Positions 24,001 through 33,650 of a stretch of DNA of 64,000 nt are shown piece after piece; position 1 is the first letter of the stretch, and each line of letters starts with the position of its first letter. The notes below the pieces were generated by a model, which saw only the letters and a list, made by a program, of their open reading frames with translations, was not told the DNA's origin and made no database searches. The position numbers and the translations under genes are program-made. This DNA comes from Auriscalpium vulgare. Its lineage: Eukaryota; Basidiomycota; Agaricomycetes; Russulales; Auriscalpiaceae. The DNA lies in contig JAHBBC010000005.1 in NCBI GenBank assembly GCA_019915015.1, forward strand, positions 496,001 through 560,000, read 5' to 3'.

Positions 24001-24399
24001 GGGACGCCAAGTGTCTCCATGCAGCCGCTGCAACCAAGTAACAGTAACACGGGCGGCTTTGCGCCACCCCTTCAGGCGCAAGCATTCTCACAACCGCCGC
24101 CGCAAACTCGGCCGAATTACAACATTTCACTGTCAGATGTGACGGGCCTGCCGCCGATGCGGCCGGCGCCTGCGACACCAGCTATGGCCGCACCCTCGCA
24201 GCCTGGTGCTGCAAATTACAACCTCTCGTTCCAGGCTTTGACACCTTCGGCGCCCCCCGCTGCCTCCCCGCCACCGTTTGCCGCACAGTCGATGGGTAGT
24301 ATGCTTACGCCTCTGAAAGCGCAGCAGACCACCTGGTCTGGCAGTGGGACGAGCAAACCCTCGAAGGATGTATGGGGCGACTTTGATCCTTTGGCTTAG
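21026..24399 (+). CDS. SCY1-like pseudokinase, SCYL2 type (S. pombe Ppk32-like)
   Basis: SCYL2 (CVAK104) proteins are pseudokinases on clathrin-coated and Golgi/endosomal membranes. The N-terminus MLAAATSFFSRSNISQSYSI opens a kinase-like fold: VSVWTFDKR at the beta-3 lysine position, LRHPCILEMVEP and FATEPLLSSLYLAIPG. The catalytic loop reads HSNINPESILINS instead of HRD, and GDWKLGGLGLT replaces DFG, both typical of SCYL2. APEYALDEVLTTSSDMYSLG follows. HEAT-like repeats come next (SREEKISFMKGLTSVLERFS, LLPYILPNVFSIAKIISP, GARSIRYVNETLLMVSRSKN). The C-terminal tail (about 23700-24399) is Pro/Ser/Gln-rich with NYNISLSDV and NYNLSFQAL, ending KDVWGDFDPLA. DPL/NPF-like clathrin-adaptor motifs fit the family. 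Many short introns; about 880-900 residues. Confidence 0.9.
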
Positions 24400-24517
24400 A
24401 CAGTTAGAGTAGCGTGATAATATACGCCTGACACGGTGTGACTGCGTGACTTGCTCGACGCGTCCGAGTCGCGTCCGGCGACGACGAGCCTCAAGCTGGT
24501 CTTGAGCAGCCTTCAAA

Positions 24518-26283
24518 ATGCCTCGCGAGATAGTCACAGTCCAGCTCGGTCAATGCGGAAATCAAAGTACGAGTCCTCCTCTCTAGCACCCCGCCCAATC
24601 ATCCGAAACAACCTCCACAGTGGGCTCCGTCTTCTGGCAACGCCTCTGCGCCGAGCACGGAATCAACAAAGACGGCATTCTCGAGGACTGGGCGACCGAG
24701 GGCGGCGATCGCAAGGACGTCTTCTTCTATCAGGCCGACGACGAGCATTACATTCCTCGCGCGATTCTCGTTGATCTCGAGCCCAGGGTGCGTCCCGCGG
24801 CGCGCCGACGCAATACGCACCGCCCACTGACCTTGCGCAGGTTATCAACAACATCCTCACGTCGTCGCACGCCAACTTGTACAACCCCGAGAATATATTT
24901 GTGTCGAAGGACGGCGGGGGTGCCGGGAACAACTGGGCGCAGGGATACTCTGCGGGGGAAAGGCTGTACGAAGATATGATGGAAATGGTAGATCGGGAGG
25001 CGGAGGGCAGCGATTCCCTCGAAGTGCGTTGTGACAATCCTGCCTGCTTGCACCCGGCTCACAAAACACGTCAGGGCTTCATGCTCATGCACTCCATTGC
25101 TGGAGGCACAGGCTCCGGGCTGGGCTCCTTCTGGCTGGAGCGCCTGAACGACAAGTTTCCCAAGAAGCTCATCCAGACGTACTCAGTGTTTCCCAACGCG
25201 CAAGAGGGTGACGTCGTCGTGCAACCCTACAACGCGATGTTGACGCTCAAGCGCCTGACGAACCACGCGGACTCCGTCGTCGTCCTCGACAACGGCGCGC
25301 TCGCACGTATCAATGCGGACCGACTGCACTCACAGAAGCCCTCGTTCGATCAGACGAACCAACTGGTATCCACCGTCATGGCGGCGAGCACGCAGACCCT
25401 TCGGTATCCGGGCTACATGAACAATGACCTTGTCGGAATCATTGCCTCGCTGATACCCACCCCACGCTGTCACTTCCTCATGACCTCCTACACGCCGTTC
25501 ACGAGCGACCAACTCGACAAGGTAACACCGCTTGAATCTCCGGCGAACTTCTTCCGCTGATCACATTGCAGGCAAAGCCGATCCGCCGAACAACAGTGCT
25601 GGATGTCATGCGCCGACTGCTGCAGCCCAAGAACCGCATGGTATCGACGACGCCGAGCAAGACAGCATGCTATATCTCCATCCTCAACATCATACAGGGT
25701 GACGTAGATCCAACGGACGTAAGCCGACCCTCACTGTTTAGCTGCCCACAATACCGACCGTGCGCAGGTGCATCAATCATTGCTCCGGATACGAGAGCGT
25801 CAGCTCGCCAACTTCATACCGTGGGGCCCTGCCTCCATACAGGTTGCCCTGACGCGACGGTCGCCGTACGTCACGACCAACCACCGCGTGAGCGGGCTCA
25901 TGTTGGCGAATCACACGAGCATAGCATCGGTACGTATTTGCTTCTCATCTCACTGCCAGCTTTGAGGACCTGGTCGTCAGCTATTCAAACGCATGCTGGA
26001 TCAATTTGACCGCCTCCGAAAGCGCAATGCCTTCCTTGAACAATACAAGAAAGAGAAGATGTTTGAGAACGGTCTCGAGGAGTTTGATGATGCTCGGTAT
26101 GTTCTTCGTTATAAACACCGAGGCACGGAGCTCAGACACTATCAGGGCTACGGCGGAGGAGCTTCTCAAGGAGTACAAAGCTTGCGAGAGCTCAGATTAC
26201 ATATCATATGTGAGCAAGCCTTCGAATCCGTGACGCAAGTGCTGACATCGTGGCAGGGAGCGACCGACGGAGAGCAGACCTGA
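24518..26283 (+). CDS. TUB4: Gamma-tubulin
   Basis: Gamma-tubulin nucleates microtubules at spindle pole bodies within the gamma-TuSC. The start [16 protein letters not shown] leads to [39 protein letters not shown] and [20 protein letters not shown]. The nucleotide-binding glycine loop is in [40 protein letters not shown] sequence, [20 protein letters not shown] and [20 protein letters not shown] follow. The C-terminus is [20 protein letters not shown] and [20 protein letters not shown]. About nine introns of 45-60 nt split the gene. Roughly 455 residues, the normal family size. It follows SCYL2 on the same strand by 118 bp and is convergent with MBF1. Confidence 0.96.
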
Positions 26284-26490
26284 TGATGGGGTCACGATGA
26301 GACTGAATCCTTGTAGCTAGTTCCCTGTATACCACTGCCACATCTTGTATCTCACTTGCATTTGTGTATGGCGGAGACCACTGTGAGATTAGGGTGTATA
26401 CAAGACGGACGGCGATCTAACTCTATCAAGACATCCAAGCTGGCGAACAGACAGGTCGTTCGAGAACGGTGCGACTACGGAGGGGCCAAA

Positions 26491-27197
26491 TTACGACTTC
26501 TTCGGGCCCTCCAGTTTTTTCCCAATGTCTGTGCCTACACGATTGTTTTCGTCAGCTAACCGCCCGGTAGCGAATCGATGCCACGTACCGCGCAGCTTGA
26601 CCCCAAGCGCTCGCTCGAGTTTGCCTAGGATCTGAGGATTGGGGATGGCCCTGCCGGCCTCATAGTCTGCCATGACGGACGGCTTCTCGTTGACCTTCTG
26701 CGCGAGATCCTTCTGTGAGAGCTTGAGATCCATGCGGGCAGTTTGCATGGCCTGGTGCCACAGCAGGTGTCAGGATGGCCAGTAGGTAAGCCGGGGTCAC
26801 CTACCTTGCCAACGCTGGGGGGCACCTTCGTTGGTGGGGCGACCTCGTTATCGCGGTCAAGCTTGGCGATGCGTTGATGGTCGGTGCCTAGATGATGAGT
26901 GAGCAGATAGTGGGGGAGAGAGCGAGTCACGCACCTTGGTGGGCTTTGTTCGAGCCACCTGTCACCTTCTTGTCTGTTGCAACAACAGCGCCCGCTCGCC
27001 GCGCCTGCGAAAGTCATGTAAATGTACTGCAGATGAGAGTAAATGCAATGACAAACAGCTAGGAAAGAGTGAGAAGGCTGGGTCGAGCTGAAGATGTGTA
27101 CGGACATACCATTGAGATCGGAGGCGGCCCTGGTGACCTTTGGGGCCTTGGCCTTGCTGCCGATGACAAGCTTGCTGTCCCAGTCGACGTTGCTCAT
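26491..27197 (-). CDS. MBF1: Multiprotein bridging factor 1
   Basis: MBF1 is a transcription coactivator that bridges TBP and bZIP activators such as Gcn4 and also stabilises reading frame on stalled ribosomes. The start [20 protein letters not shown] is typical. Further exons encode [40 protein letters not shown] and the Cro/XRE-type helix-turn-helix ([40 protein letters not shown]). It ends [12 protein letters not shown]. About 149 residues in five exons, the normal size. A TATA-like box lies about 70 bp upstream of the ATG. It is convergent with gamma-tubulin. Confidence 0.96.
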
Positions 27198-27747
27198 GAT
27201 TTGTGGTGGAGAGGGAAAGTGGATGGAGGTTGCGTGGGCCAACTGGGGAAGTTGGGGTACAGTACATTTATACTGCACGAGTCACCACGTCACGGCCGGT
27301 CGTCACAGCCTCCCCGCCGCCCGGGCGGGGCACTGCTCAGCGAGTCTGCAGGCCGCGACACTCGTCCTTCACGGTCATCAAACAAGTCCTCTTGTACGTG
27401 GACCGTCGGCGCGGACCACGACTAGACACTACCATCATAGTGCTCGGTGGGATGTGCACGGAATGCACAGCTTGCCGCCGTCCTGCGATGAAGGGGACCT
27501 TCTTGTGTGGCACCGCAAGGAACTCACACTGTTCGAGCACCGGACTCGAAGATACGCGGCGTGCTACAAGCGTGCTAGGATGTCTGAGTCGGATCTGGTA
27601 CAAGTACGTGACGACTTCGTTTTCGAGGCAAAAGTGTCACTGAGTATGATCTTGGGGGACCGGTTACAGCGCTCCTGCTTGAAAGGAAAGCAGGGACTAG
27701 TAGACGTTTGCCCGCCTTACTTACAGCCGTAGGGTATATATGAAGTG
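27198..27747. other. MBF1 promoter and MET8 3' flank
   Basis: This 550-bp interval between the MET8 stop and the MBF1 start contains the MBF1 TATA-like element. Open frames of up to about 210 codons on the plus strand have no recognisable content and overlap in several frames, so they are not called. Confidence 0.5.
27265..27272 (-). promoter_or_regulatory. TATA-like element upstream of MBF1
   Basis: Reads TATAAATG on the minus strand, starting about 75 bp upstream of the MBF1 ATG. A strong TATA element suits a highly expressed factor; function is inferred. Confidence 0.5.
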
Positions 27748-28614
27748 CTATGCAATGGACCGCAAGCCAACCCTCTCGGCACTCAGCACGACATTGTCCT
27801 CCCAGCCTTCCAATAGCGTCTCCATATGCTCATCGTCCAGCAAAGCGAGCTCGTCCATCTCCCAAGTTGTACACAACTCCACCATCCACTTCATTCTCTT
27901 CCTGCTGACCTCCCCGCCCACTCCGGGCGCGCGGCTCTTGAGCTTTTCTCTGAGCACTCCCACCTTGTCGATGGCGGCGCCGGCTCCCTTGGGGAGGCTG
28001 TCCTCGATCCTCCGTCTGATGATGTTTGCGAGTTTCGGACCCTTCCCGTTGGTCGAGACCATGACTTGCAGAGGGCCCTGGCGTATCTGGGAGCCAAAGT
28101 AGAAGTCGCAGAAGGAGGGGTCATCTGCGACGTTAATGGGAATGCGGCGGGTTCTGGACTGGACAGCAATGTCTCGCGAGACGTCGACGTCGTCGATGGC
28201 AGTCAGAACCATGTCTGTGTCATCGAGATCTGCGGGGACGTATGTCCTGTCATGATGGGTGATGCGGTCGGAGGAGTCGATGAGACTGCGCGTGAGGGGA
28301 TGGAGGCGGTCGCGAGGTGCGACGAGGGCGACGCGGGCGCCTGCATCGAGGACGTGCTGGAGGCGGCCAGAGGCGACGTCGCCGCCGCCGACGATGAGGA
28401 CGGACTTTTGGTCGAGCTGCCAGGCGATGAGGAGGGATGCCGGCGACGTGACACGGTCCGTGGCGGGGACGGCGTCCGAGACGGGGACGGCGTCCGAGAC
28501 GTGCGGGATGTCGACGAGGCCTGGGGTCGGTCGAGACGTGTTCTCGAACGGCTGCCCAACGGCTGCCATGGAGGTCGAGGAGACGGTGCGCTGTAGTACA
28601 CTGCCTGTAGCCAT
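27748..28614 (-). CDS. MET8: Siroheme synthase Met8 (precorrin-2 dehydrogenase / sirohydrochlorin ferrochelatase)
   Basis: Met8 oxidises precorrin-2 with NAD+ and inserts Fe2+ to make siroheme, the cofactor of sulfite and nitrite reductases. A single exon of 288 codons encodes a variable N-terminal leader, then SLLIAWQLDQKSVLIVGGGD with the NAD-binding glycine motif. RLQHVLDAGARVALVAPRDR and DMVLTAIDDVDVSRDIAV come next. INVADDPSFCDFYFGSQIRQ and VMVSTNGKGPKLANIIRRRI are family hallmarks, and KRMKWMVELCTTWEMDELAL lies in the C-terminal domain. The length is close to yeast Met8 (274). The leader contains a perfect 18-nt tandem duplication. A second in-frame ATG (MAAVGQ, 28569) is a possible start. 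Confidence 0.93.
   Translation of the reverse strand: MATGSVLQRTVSSTSMAAVGQPFENTSRPTPGLVDIPHVSDAVPVSDAVPATDRVTSPASLLIAWQLDQKSVLIVGGGDVASGRLQHVLDAGARVALVAPRDRLHPLTRSLIDSSDRITHHDRTYVPADLDDTDMVLTAIDDVDVSRDIAVQSRTRRIPINVADDPSFCDFYFGSQIRQGPLQVMVSTNGKGPKLANIIRRRIEDSLPKGAGAAIDKVGVLREKLKSRAPGVGGEVSRKRMKWMVELCTTWEMDELALLDDEHMETLLEGWEDNVVLSAERVGLRSIA
28465..28500. repeat. Perfect 18-nt tandem duplication in the MET8 leader
   Basis: Two identical 18-nt copies (28465-28482 and 28483-28500) sit in the coding sequence and, read on the minus strand, give the repeated peptide VSDAVP. The unit is in frame and lies in the non-conserved N-terminal leader. Confidence 0.85.
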
Positions 28615-29211
28615 GGAGACGCGGCTCGACGGTCGACGCGGTCGACGGCCTTTGTCCTCGCCGCGTCGACCAGCGACTGCTTGTCTCTTCCTCCTTCGCC
28701 CTCCAGCAAGCTCTGGGGCAGCGCCGTCGTCCCTGTCCTCGCCCGCCCCTGCGTCTCCCTCGTAGCTGTGCTACCGTCGGTGAGTAATCACGGTTGCGAT
28801 CACTCTTTGATATTTTGATTGCCTGTGTTTGGCCCGTAGTCCGTTCGACTATGTATCCTCCCGCTCCTTCTCTCCTTCATCCTTCTCCCTCTCCCGTTTC
28901 CTTCTTTCTCTCCCGGTGCTACGCGCCTTTGGGTTTCACTAACCTTCGTCTTTCGCAGTGCAAGCCCTAGACGTTGATCGTCACTCTTTCACCTTCCACT
29001 TCCGCCTGTCCTTTTCACAGTCCCAACCGTGTTGGTTCCCTCAAGCCTCTCAGGAAGAGCCCTGCCCACACGCTACTCCCGAGCTGCGTCTCCTGCCATA
29101 CCTGTCCAACCCAGGTGCGCCCACTCCGCGCTCACCCGCCTTCCTGTGTCTCACACCCCCACCCATCCTGTGCCCAGATATCGCAACATCAGCAAGCAGA
29201 AATGCCTTCAA
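28615..29211. other. Divergent promoter and 5' leader, MET8 / tetraspanin
   Basis: This 597-bp interval between opposed start codons includes C/T-rich tracts (about 28850-28915) and a probable 5' UTR intron of the tetraspanin transcript. Plus-strand frames here are Pro/Ser/Arg-rich and lack recognisable domains. Confidence 0.5.
28780..28958 (+). other. Predicted 5' UTR intron of the tetraspanin gene
   Basis: A consensus donor GTGAGT at 28780, a branch-like CACTAAC near 28937 and the acceptor TTTCGCAG ending at 28958 define a 179-nt candidate intron upstream of the ATG at 29212. A second candidate runs from about 29115 to 29177. The order and spacing of splice signals are good, but no transcript is available. 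Confidence 0.5.
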
Positions 29212-30132
29212 AGTCTCTTCTTGGAACATACGCCTTCTTCACGTTCTGCCTTCTCGTCGCAGGCGTGATCTCCATCGTCTTCTCGTTCGTATGGCGAAAG
29301 CCGGACCTCCTCCTCAACATGATCTTCAGCCATGCTGATCTGACCGGTGCGTATCACTGCCTCTCTTCCCGCTCTTTACAAGGAAGTGCCCTCCCGCTCA
29401 CCCCCATCGCTGCGTAGCTGGTCTGGTCCTGGGAATCACGTTGCTCGTATCGGTCTGCCTCTCCATCGGTGCCATTGTCCAGCCCAACCACGTCACCATC
29501 GGCCTGGTCATTCTCAATTGGGCTCTCATTGGCGACGTTATCATCACATTGGTTATCGGCACATTCGTGTGGTTCTACACCCTTCGGGAGCGGAGCGAGT
29601 TCCACACGGTGTACGCCGGCTTGACCTCCGACAAGCGCATTGCCATCCAGGACATGGTGCGTTTCGTTCACACGCGCGCCTCGCTTCGGCCACTAATTCT
29701 TCATCCGCTTCTTTTATTTAGTTCAGTTGCTGCGGGTACTTCAATGCCACGGATCTGGTGGAATTCGGCGGCAACTTCTGCCAGAACTCGACATTCGCCA
29801 ACGCACTTAACGCCACCGTGACGACGAATTTCTGTGTTACGCCCGTTACAAAGCACGCGGATGTGTCTCTTAACAACGTCTTCACGTGCGTGCCACTCGA
29901 CTTGCATCGCATCGCGAGCTCTGCTGAATTTGCCGTTCTAGTGTCATCTATGGGTTCGTGGCAATGCTCATTGGCCTCTTCCTTACCTCGTTATGCGTCA
30001 TCAAAGTGGTGCGTATCCGCCCTCTGCCACCCATGCAGCGTTACTCACTGCCACGCCGTTCCCTCGCAGAGGGAGGAGGTCGAGCGATTCAAGAAGATAG
30101 ACGCCAAGCGCGGCGGCAGAGGCTTCGTCTAA
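29212..30132 (+). CDS. Tetraspanin (fungal Pls1/Tsp-type)
   Basis: Tetraspanins organise membrane microdomains; fungal members act in appressorium function and hyphal growth. The protein opens MPSKSLLGTYAFFTFCLLVA and has four hydrophobic helices: residues about 8-30, LVLGITLLVSVCLSIGAIV, LVILNWALIGDVIITLVIGT and VIYGFVAMLIGLFLTSLCVI. The large extracellular loop holds the CCG signature in FSCCGYFNATDLVEFGG plus two further Cys (NFCQNS, NFCVTP) that can form disulfides. N-x-S/T sites in this loop suggest glycosylation. It ends KKIDAKRGGRGFV. Four short introns; about 215 residues. Whether it is Pls1 or a basidiomycete Tsp2/Tsp3 paralogue cannot be settled here. Confidence 0.88.
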
Positions 30133-30579
30133 ACCCCCTACACCACACCTCCTGCCTCCATTCCTCTCTTTCAAACCTCACCGTTGCCTATCGGAAGCCC
30201 CAAAGTCCGTATGCTCGACTACTTCGCTGCGTGAAGCCTTGCTTTGATTGAACGCTGGCATCGCTCTTACAGTTCAGTCATCTAGAATGGGTATTTTGTC
30301 GTCATCTTCTACTTTTTGCGTTATCATAGAGCCGCAGCTCATTTCTATCTTCGCATGTATATAGCTTTTTACTTACCCAGCCAATACTAGGGCGACGGGT
30401 GGAGGATGTACAAACAAGTCCACTGTGCAAGTCTGACGCGCGGCATTGGCGCTCTGTTGATGTGACGATAACAGTCATTTCCGAAAGACAGCGCTTGCTA
30501 CGCTGATATGTGAGATCAGAATGAACACACCATGGCTTTTGACCCCGATGATTCTCTTATTACTACCCGCGCGCGCGAC
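30133..30579. other. Convergent 3' intergenic region
   Basis: Lies between the tetraspanin stop and the last exon of the oxidoreductase. It should contain both 3' UTRs. No gene, RNA or repeat is visible. Confidence 0.55.
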
Positions 30580-32065
30580 CTAAACAATCTCGACGATGAT
30601 CTTTCCCCTGTGATGAATCGACGCATCAACACCTCTGTCTATTCTAGTTGATGGCATCAAGCACTTACGCATTGCTGTTTCCCTCCATCTCCCTATGTGC
30701 GGTTCGGATTTCTTGCCACGGGTATATCTGTGCCATCACGATGAACAAGACATCTAAGCCTCGCATACATGCGATCCGCACCTGGTGGATATACGTGCGT
30801 AGCGGGCCTGCACCGTCGGCATCCGTGAAGTGGGGCACCAGCTCGGCGAACCTAGACACGGGAGACCATCAGACAGGCGTTGCCGTGACAAGAGAAATCG
30901 CACGCACGTAGAGACCAGCTGCGCCTTGTACGCAGACGAGCGTGACCGGAGTGTCGTACCTTGGATATGAATCCGCTTGAAAAGAATTGGGAGAAGGCTG
31001 AAGCTCGGGACGGCGGCACCTGAGAACGGCCACACATGATATATCAGGTCTCCCAGCCCTATATACACCCGTACGTCGCCGGTTACCAAGACGCACCACT
31101 CATAAAGGCCACGATTGCCCAGCGGCCGTCCGACGCGATCGAGTCAACGTTCTTTTGCCAGTGCGACTGCCCAACCATGTCGACAATCACATCGACGCCC
31201 TTCCCGGCCGTCGCCGTCTTCACGATGTCTACGAAGTTCTCGGTCTTGTAGTTGGCGACGTGCGTGGCACCTGCCGGCAGCGAGAGCAGCCAGTCGAGCT
31301 TCTCCTTCGTGGATGCAGTGGCAGTGACGGTATTTCTGACGCATAGAGTCAGCTATTAGTCGACCAACAGATCTACGCGCAGAGCGTCTCACGCTCCAAA
31401 GTAACGCGCGAGCTGGACCGCGGCGAGCCCTACTCCTGAAGCTCCTGCATGTATGAGGACGTCGTCGCCCTCCTTGACGCTTCCGCACTCAACCAAAGCC
31501 TGATACGCTATATGTGTCGTCAGCCCGCCGACCCGACCATCACGCGGATGAGATATGACCTGTGAGGAAGTTCTCTGGGATAGCAGCTGCCTGCGTCCAT
31601 GACATGCTGGTGGGTTTCTTGAAAATATTGACTTCGGGCACGGCAATGTATTCTGCGTATGCACCCTGGTGCTTGCAGTCAGTCTCGGGCCAAACGCAAG
31701 TGATTTCACCGCCAACGAACCCCTGCTGCCAAACCGAACACCTCGTCGCCGACCTTCCACTTGGCCGCCTTGGGCCCAAGCCCGTCGATAGTGCCCGAAA
31801 ACTCTACGCCCATGACATCCGTCACGCCCGGCGGGGGCGGGTAGTTACCTTCGCGCTGGCTTACGTCCATACGATTCAGACCGAAGAACTTGATCTACAC
31901 CGACTTGATGTCAGCAGCGGATGATGCTCGCAAGGCATGAGGGATGGCAGAAACCTTTACGACGACTTGATCATCCTGTGGAACGGGCTTCGGGGCGTCG
32001 CCGATGAAGAGATTCTCTGCGGGACCCTTACCATCCTTGATGAGGACCGCACGCATTGTCGCCAT
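30580..32065 (-). CDS. Zinc-independent quinone oxidoreductase, zeta-crystallin-like MDR
   Basis: Members reduce quinones with NADPH and belong to the medium-chain dehydrogenase/reductase superfamily. The start [20 protein letters not shown] is followed by [20 protein letters not shown] and [40 protein letters not shown] and the cofactor motif [20 protein letters not shown] come next, then [20 protein letters not shown] and [20 protein letters not shown]. The frame appears to stop after EGNSNA, but a consensus donor there (GTAAGT, 30668) splices over 61 nt (30608-30668) to an exon encoding GKIIVEIV, the normal family C-terminus. An in-frame upstream ATG at 32113 exists. About 340 residues; no structural-zinc Cys cluster. 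Confidence 0.9.
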
Positions 32066-32274
32066 TTTGTGATGGGCTGGGGTGGACTCCTGAGCTGTGC
32101 TTATGTATGGCATGAGCGCAAGCGTCCTGCGGAAGTCCCGTCGGGCACATCCCCGGCCCGGCTGACAATTCTACACACGGAGATCCGGTCTCTTGGAGAT
32201 AAAAGTGCACGCGGGGTACGTGTACAATTCGGTCGAATTCATACGGACTCACAAGAGCTCAATGACATACAAAA

Positions 32275-33507
32275 CTACTGTCCCGATCCGCCTGGTGTCT
32301 CAGCCCGTGTAGCCATCGCCGCCTGGCCAGCAGCGGTCGCCGCAAGGCGCGAACGCTTCCTCTCCGCCTCTGCGATAATCCGATCTCGTCAGCGCTATCA
32401 CCACTGTATATAAGGCACGCACCTGCTTCCTTCTCTCGCTCAATCTCCTGTACGATGGCTTCGATCTGAGGCAAGTCGAGGTTCTGCGTCCAGATCAGGG
32501 CTGGTGCTTCGGTACGAGGTCAGGGTGATGGCTTACCGTGACCTTCCCGTAACTCTCCATGACGCTGATTTCGATGTTTTTAGCCCCCGTTTGGACCACC
32601 TCCAGCAGACTCTTGATGGTCAGTTTGATGGCTTGGTCGCGTGTCAAGTCATCTTTGTGATTCTTTTCCAAGAATTCCCGGACCGTTTTAGAGGAGCGGC
32701 CAATGGCGTTCGCCTGTTCATATCGTTCAGCGACGCGCGTACGGTGCGAGCTTGCACACACTTACCTTCCACGCGCTGTAGATTCCACTTGGCTCTGTTT
32801 GGTAGAGCCTTGGCTGGGAGTCATGGGGATCGAAGCCTACAATCAATGTCGAGATACCGAACGGCCGCACACCGCCGGATTGCGTGTACCTCTGTAAACC
32901 CGGTCAGCTCTATTGACGCCATTGACGCGCGGCCGGCAATTACCTGCTGGATACCTGCTATGTGTCGAGTGATGTACTCCACGGTGACGGGATCCTCCAC
33001 GGTTAGTCGATGGCTTTGGCATTCTACGCGTGCCTTGTCGATGAGCACACGACCGTCGGCAGTGAGACCTGGATGTGGAAGAGGCAGGTGTTAATGGGGC
33101 CGCGCAAGCGGCGTCTGGGGGATATACCTGCAAATGCAAGGCAAACATGGTCGTCGAGCATGACAACTTTGCGCACTGTGCGCGGGTCCTGGAGCTGCAG
33201 CACGGATTTCTTCTCTACGCCGAGGACGACAACGTCTGCTCCGCGAACGCCCACCTGGACCGAGTCAGAGAGGGCATCGGGACAAATGAAAGTCGAGACA
33301 TACAGCGCATGTACCCTTCCTTACGGCCTCGAGAGCATACTCGACCTGCAAAGAGATGTACACGGCTGGGCAGGGATTACGACGCGCTTCAACACACCTG
33401 AAATAAGTGGCCATCGGGAGAGAAGACGGTGAGAGCTGCCGAGAGATGTAAGCCTGTGCATAAAAGGCGCGTAGAAAGAGCATACCGCGATCGTAGGACC
33501 TGGACAT
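32275..33507 (-). CDS. PRE6: 20S proteasome subunit alpha-4 (PSMA7 / yeast Pre6)
   Basis: This is an outer-ring alpha subunit of the 20S proteasome. Exon 1 encodes MSRSYDRA. Splicing to [12 protein letters not shown] and [20 protein letters not shown] restores the alpha-subunit signature. [40 protein letters not shown] and [20 protein letters not shown] follow. [20 protein letters not shown] comes next, then [20 protein letters not shown]. The C-terminus has [20 protein letters not shown] and an Ala-rich tail ending [28 protein letters not shown] matches alpha-4 better than other alpha subunits. About eight introns; about 265 residues. It shares a 143-bp divergent promoter with the deubiquitinase. 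Confidence 0.94.
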
Positions 33508-33650
33508 TGTGGAGGATGAAAGAGCAAGCGTAGTACTCGCAGCGTAGGGAAGTCGACGCGCGTAGGGTCGCTTATGTCATCTGACCTCCCCACCGTGACC
33601 TTCAGTAACTTCTTGGTACTTTACTGAGTACCACGAGCCGTGCATTCAAC
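33508..33650. promoter_or_regulatory. Very short divergent promoter, proteasome alpha-4 / ZUP1
   Basis: 143 bp separate two outward-facing ATGs of ubiquitin-system genes. It has no TATA box. A perfect 6-bp inverted repeat lies at 33615-33632. I see no exact match to the yeast Rpn4 element GGTGGCAAA. Confidence 0.5.
33615..33632. repeat. Inverted repeat GGTACT-N6-AGTACC
   Basis: Perfect 6-bp arms with a 6-nt spacer lie 19 bp upstream of the ZUP1 ATG and inside the shared promoter. It could be a dimeric factor site, or chance. Confidence 0.4.

Noticed and set aside
27203..27732. Plus-strand frames of 146-212 codons between MBF1 and MET8
   Set aside because: Several overlap in different frames, contain no domain, and occupy the MBF1 promoter with its TATA-like box.
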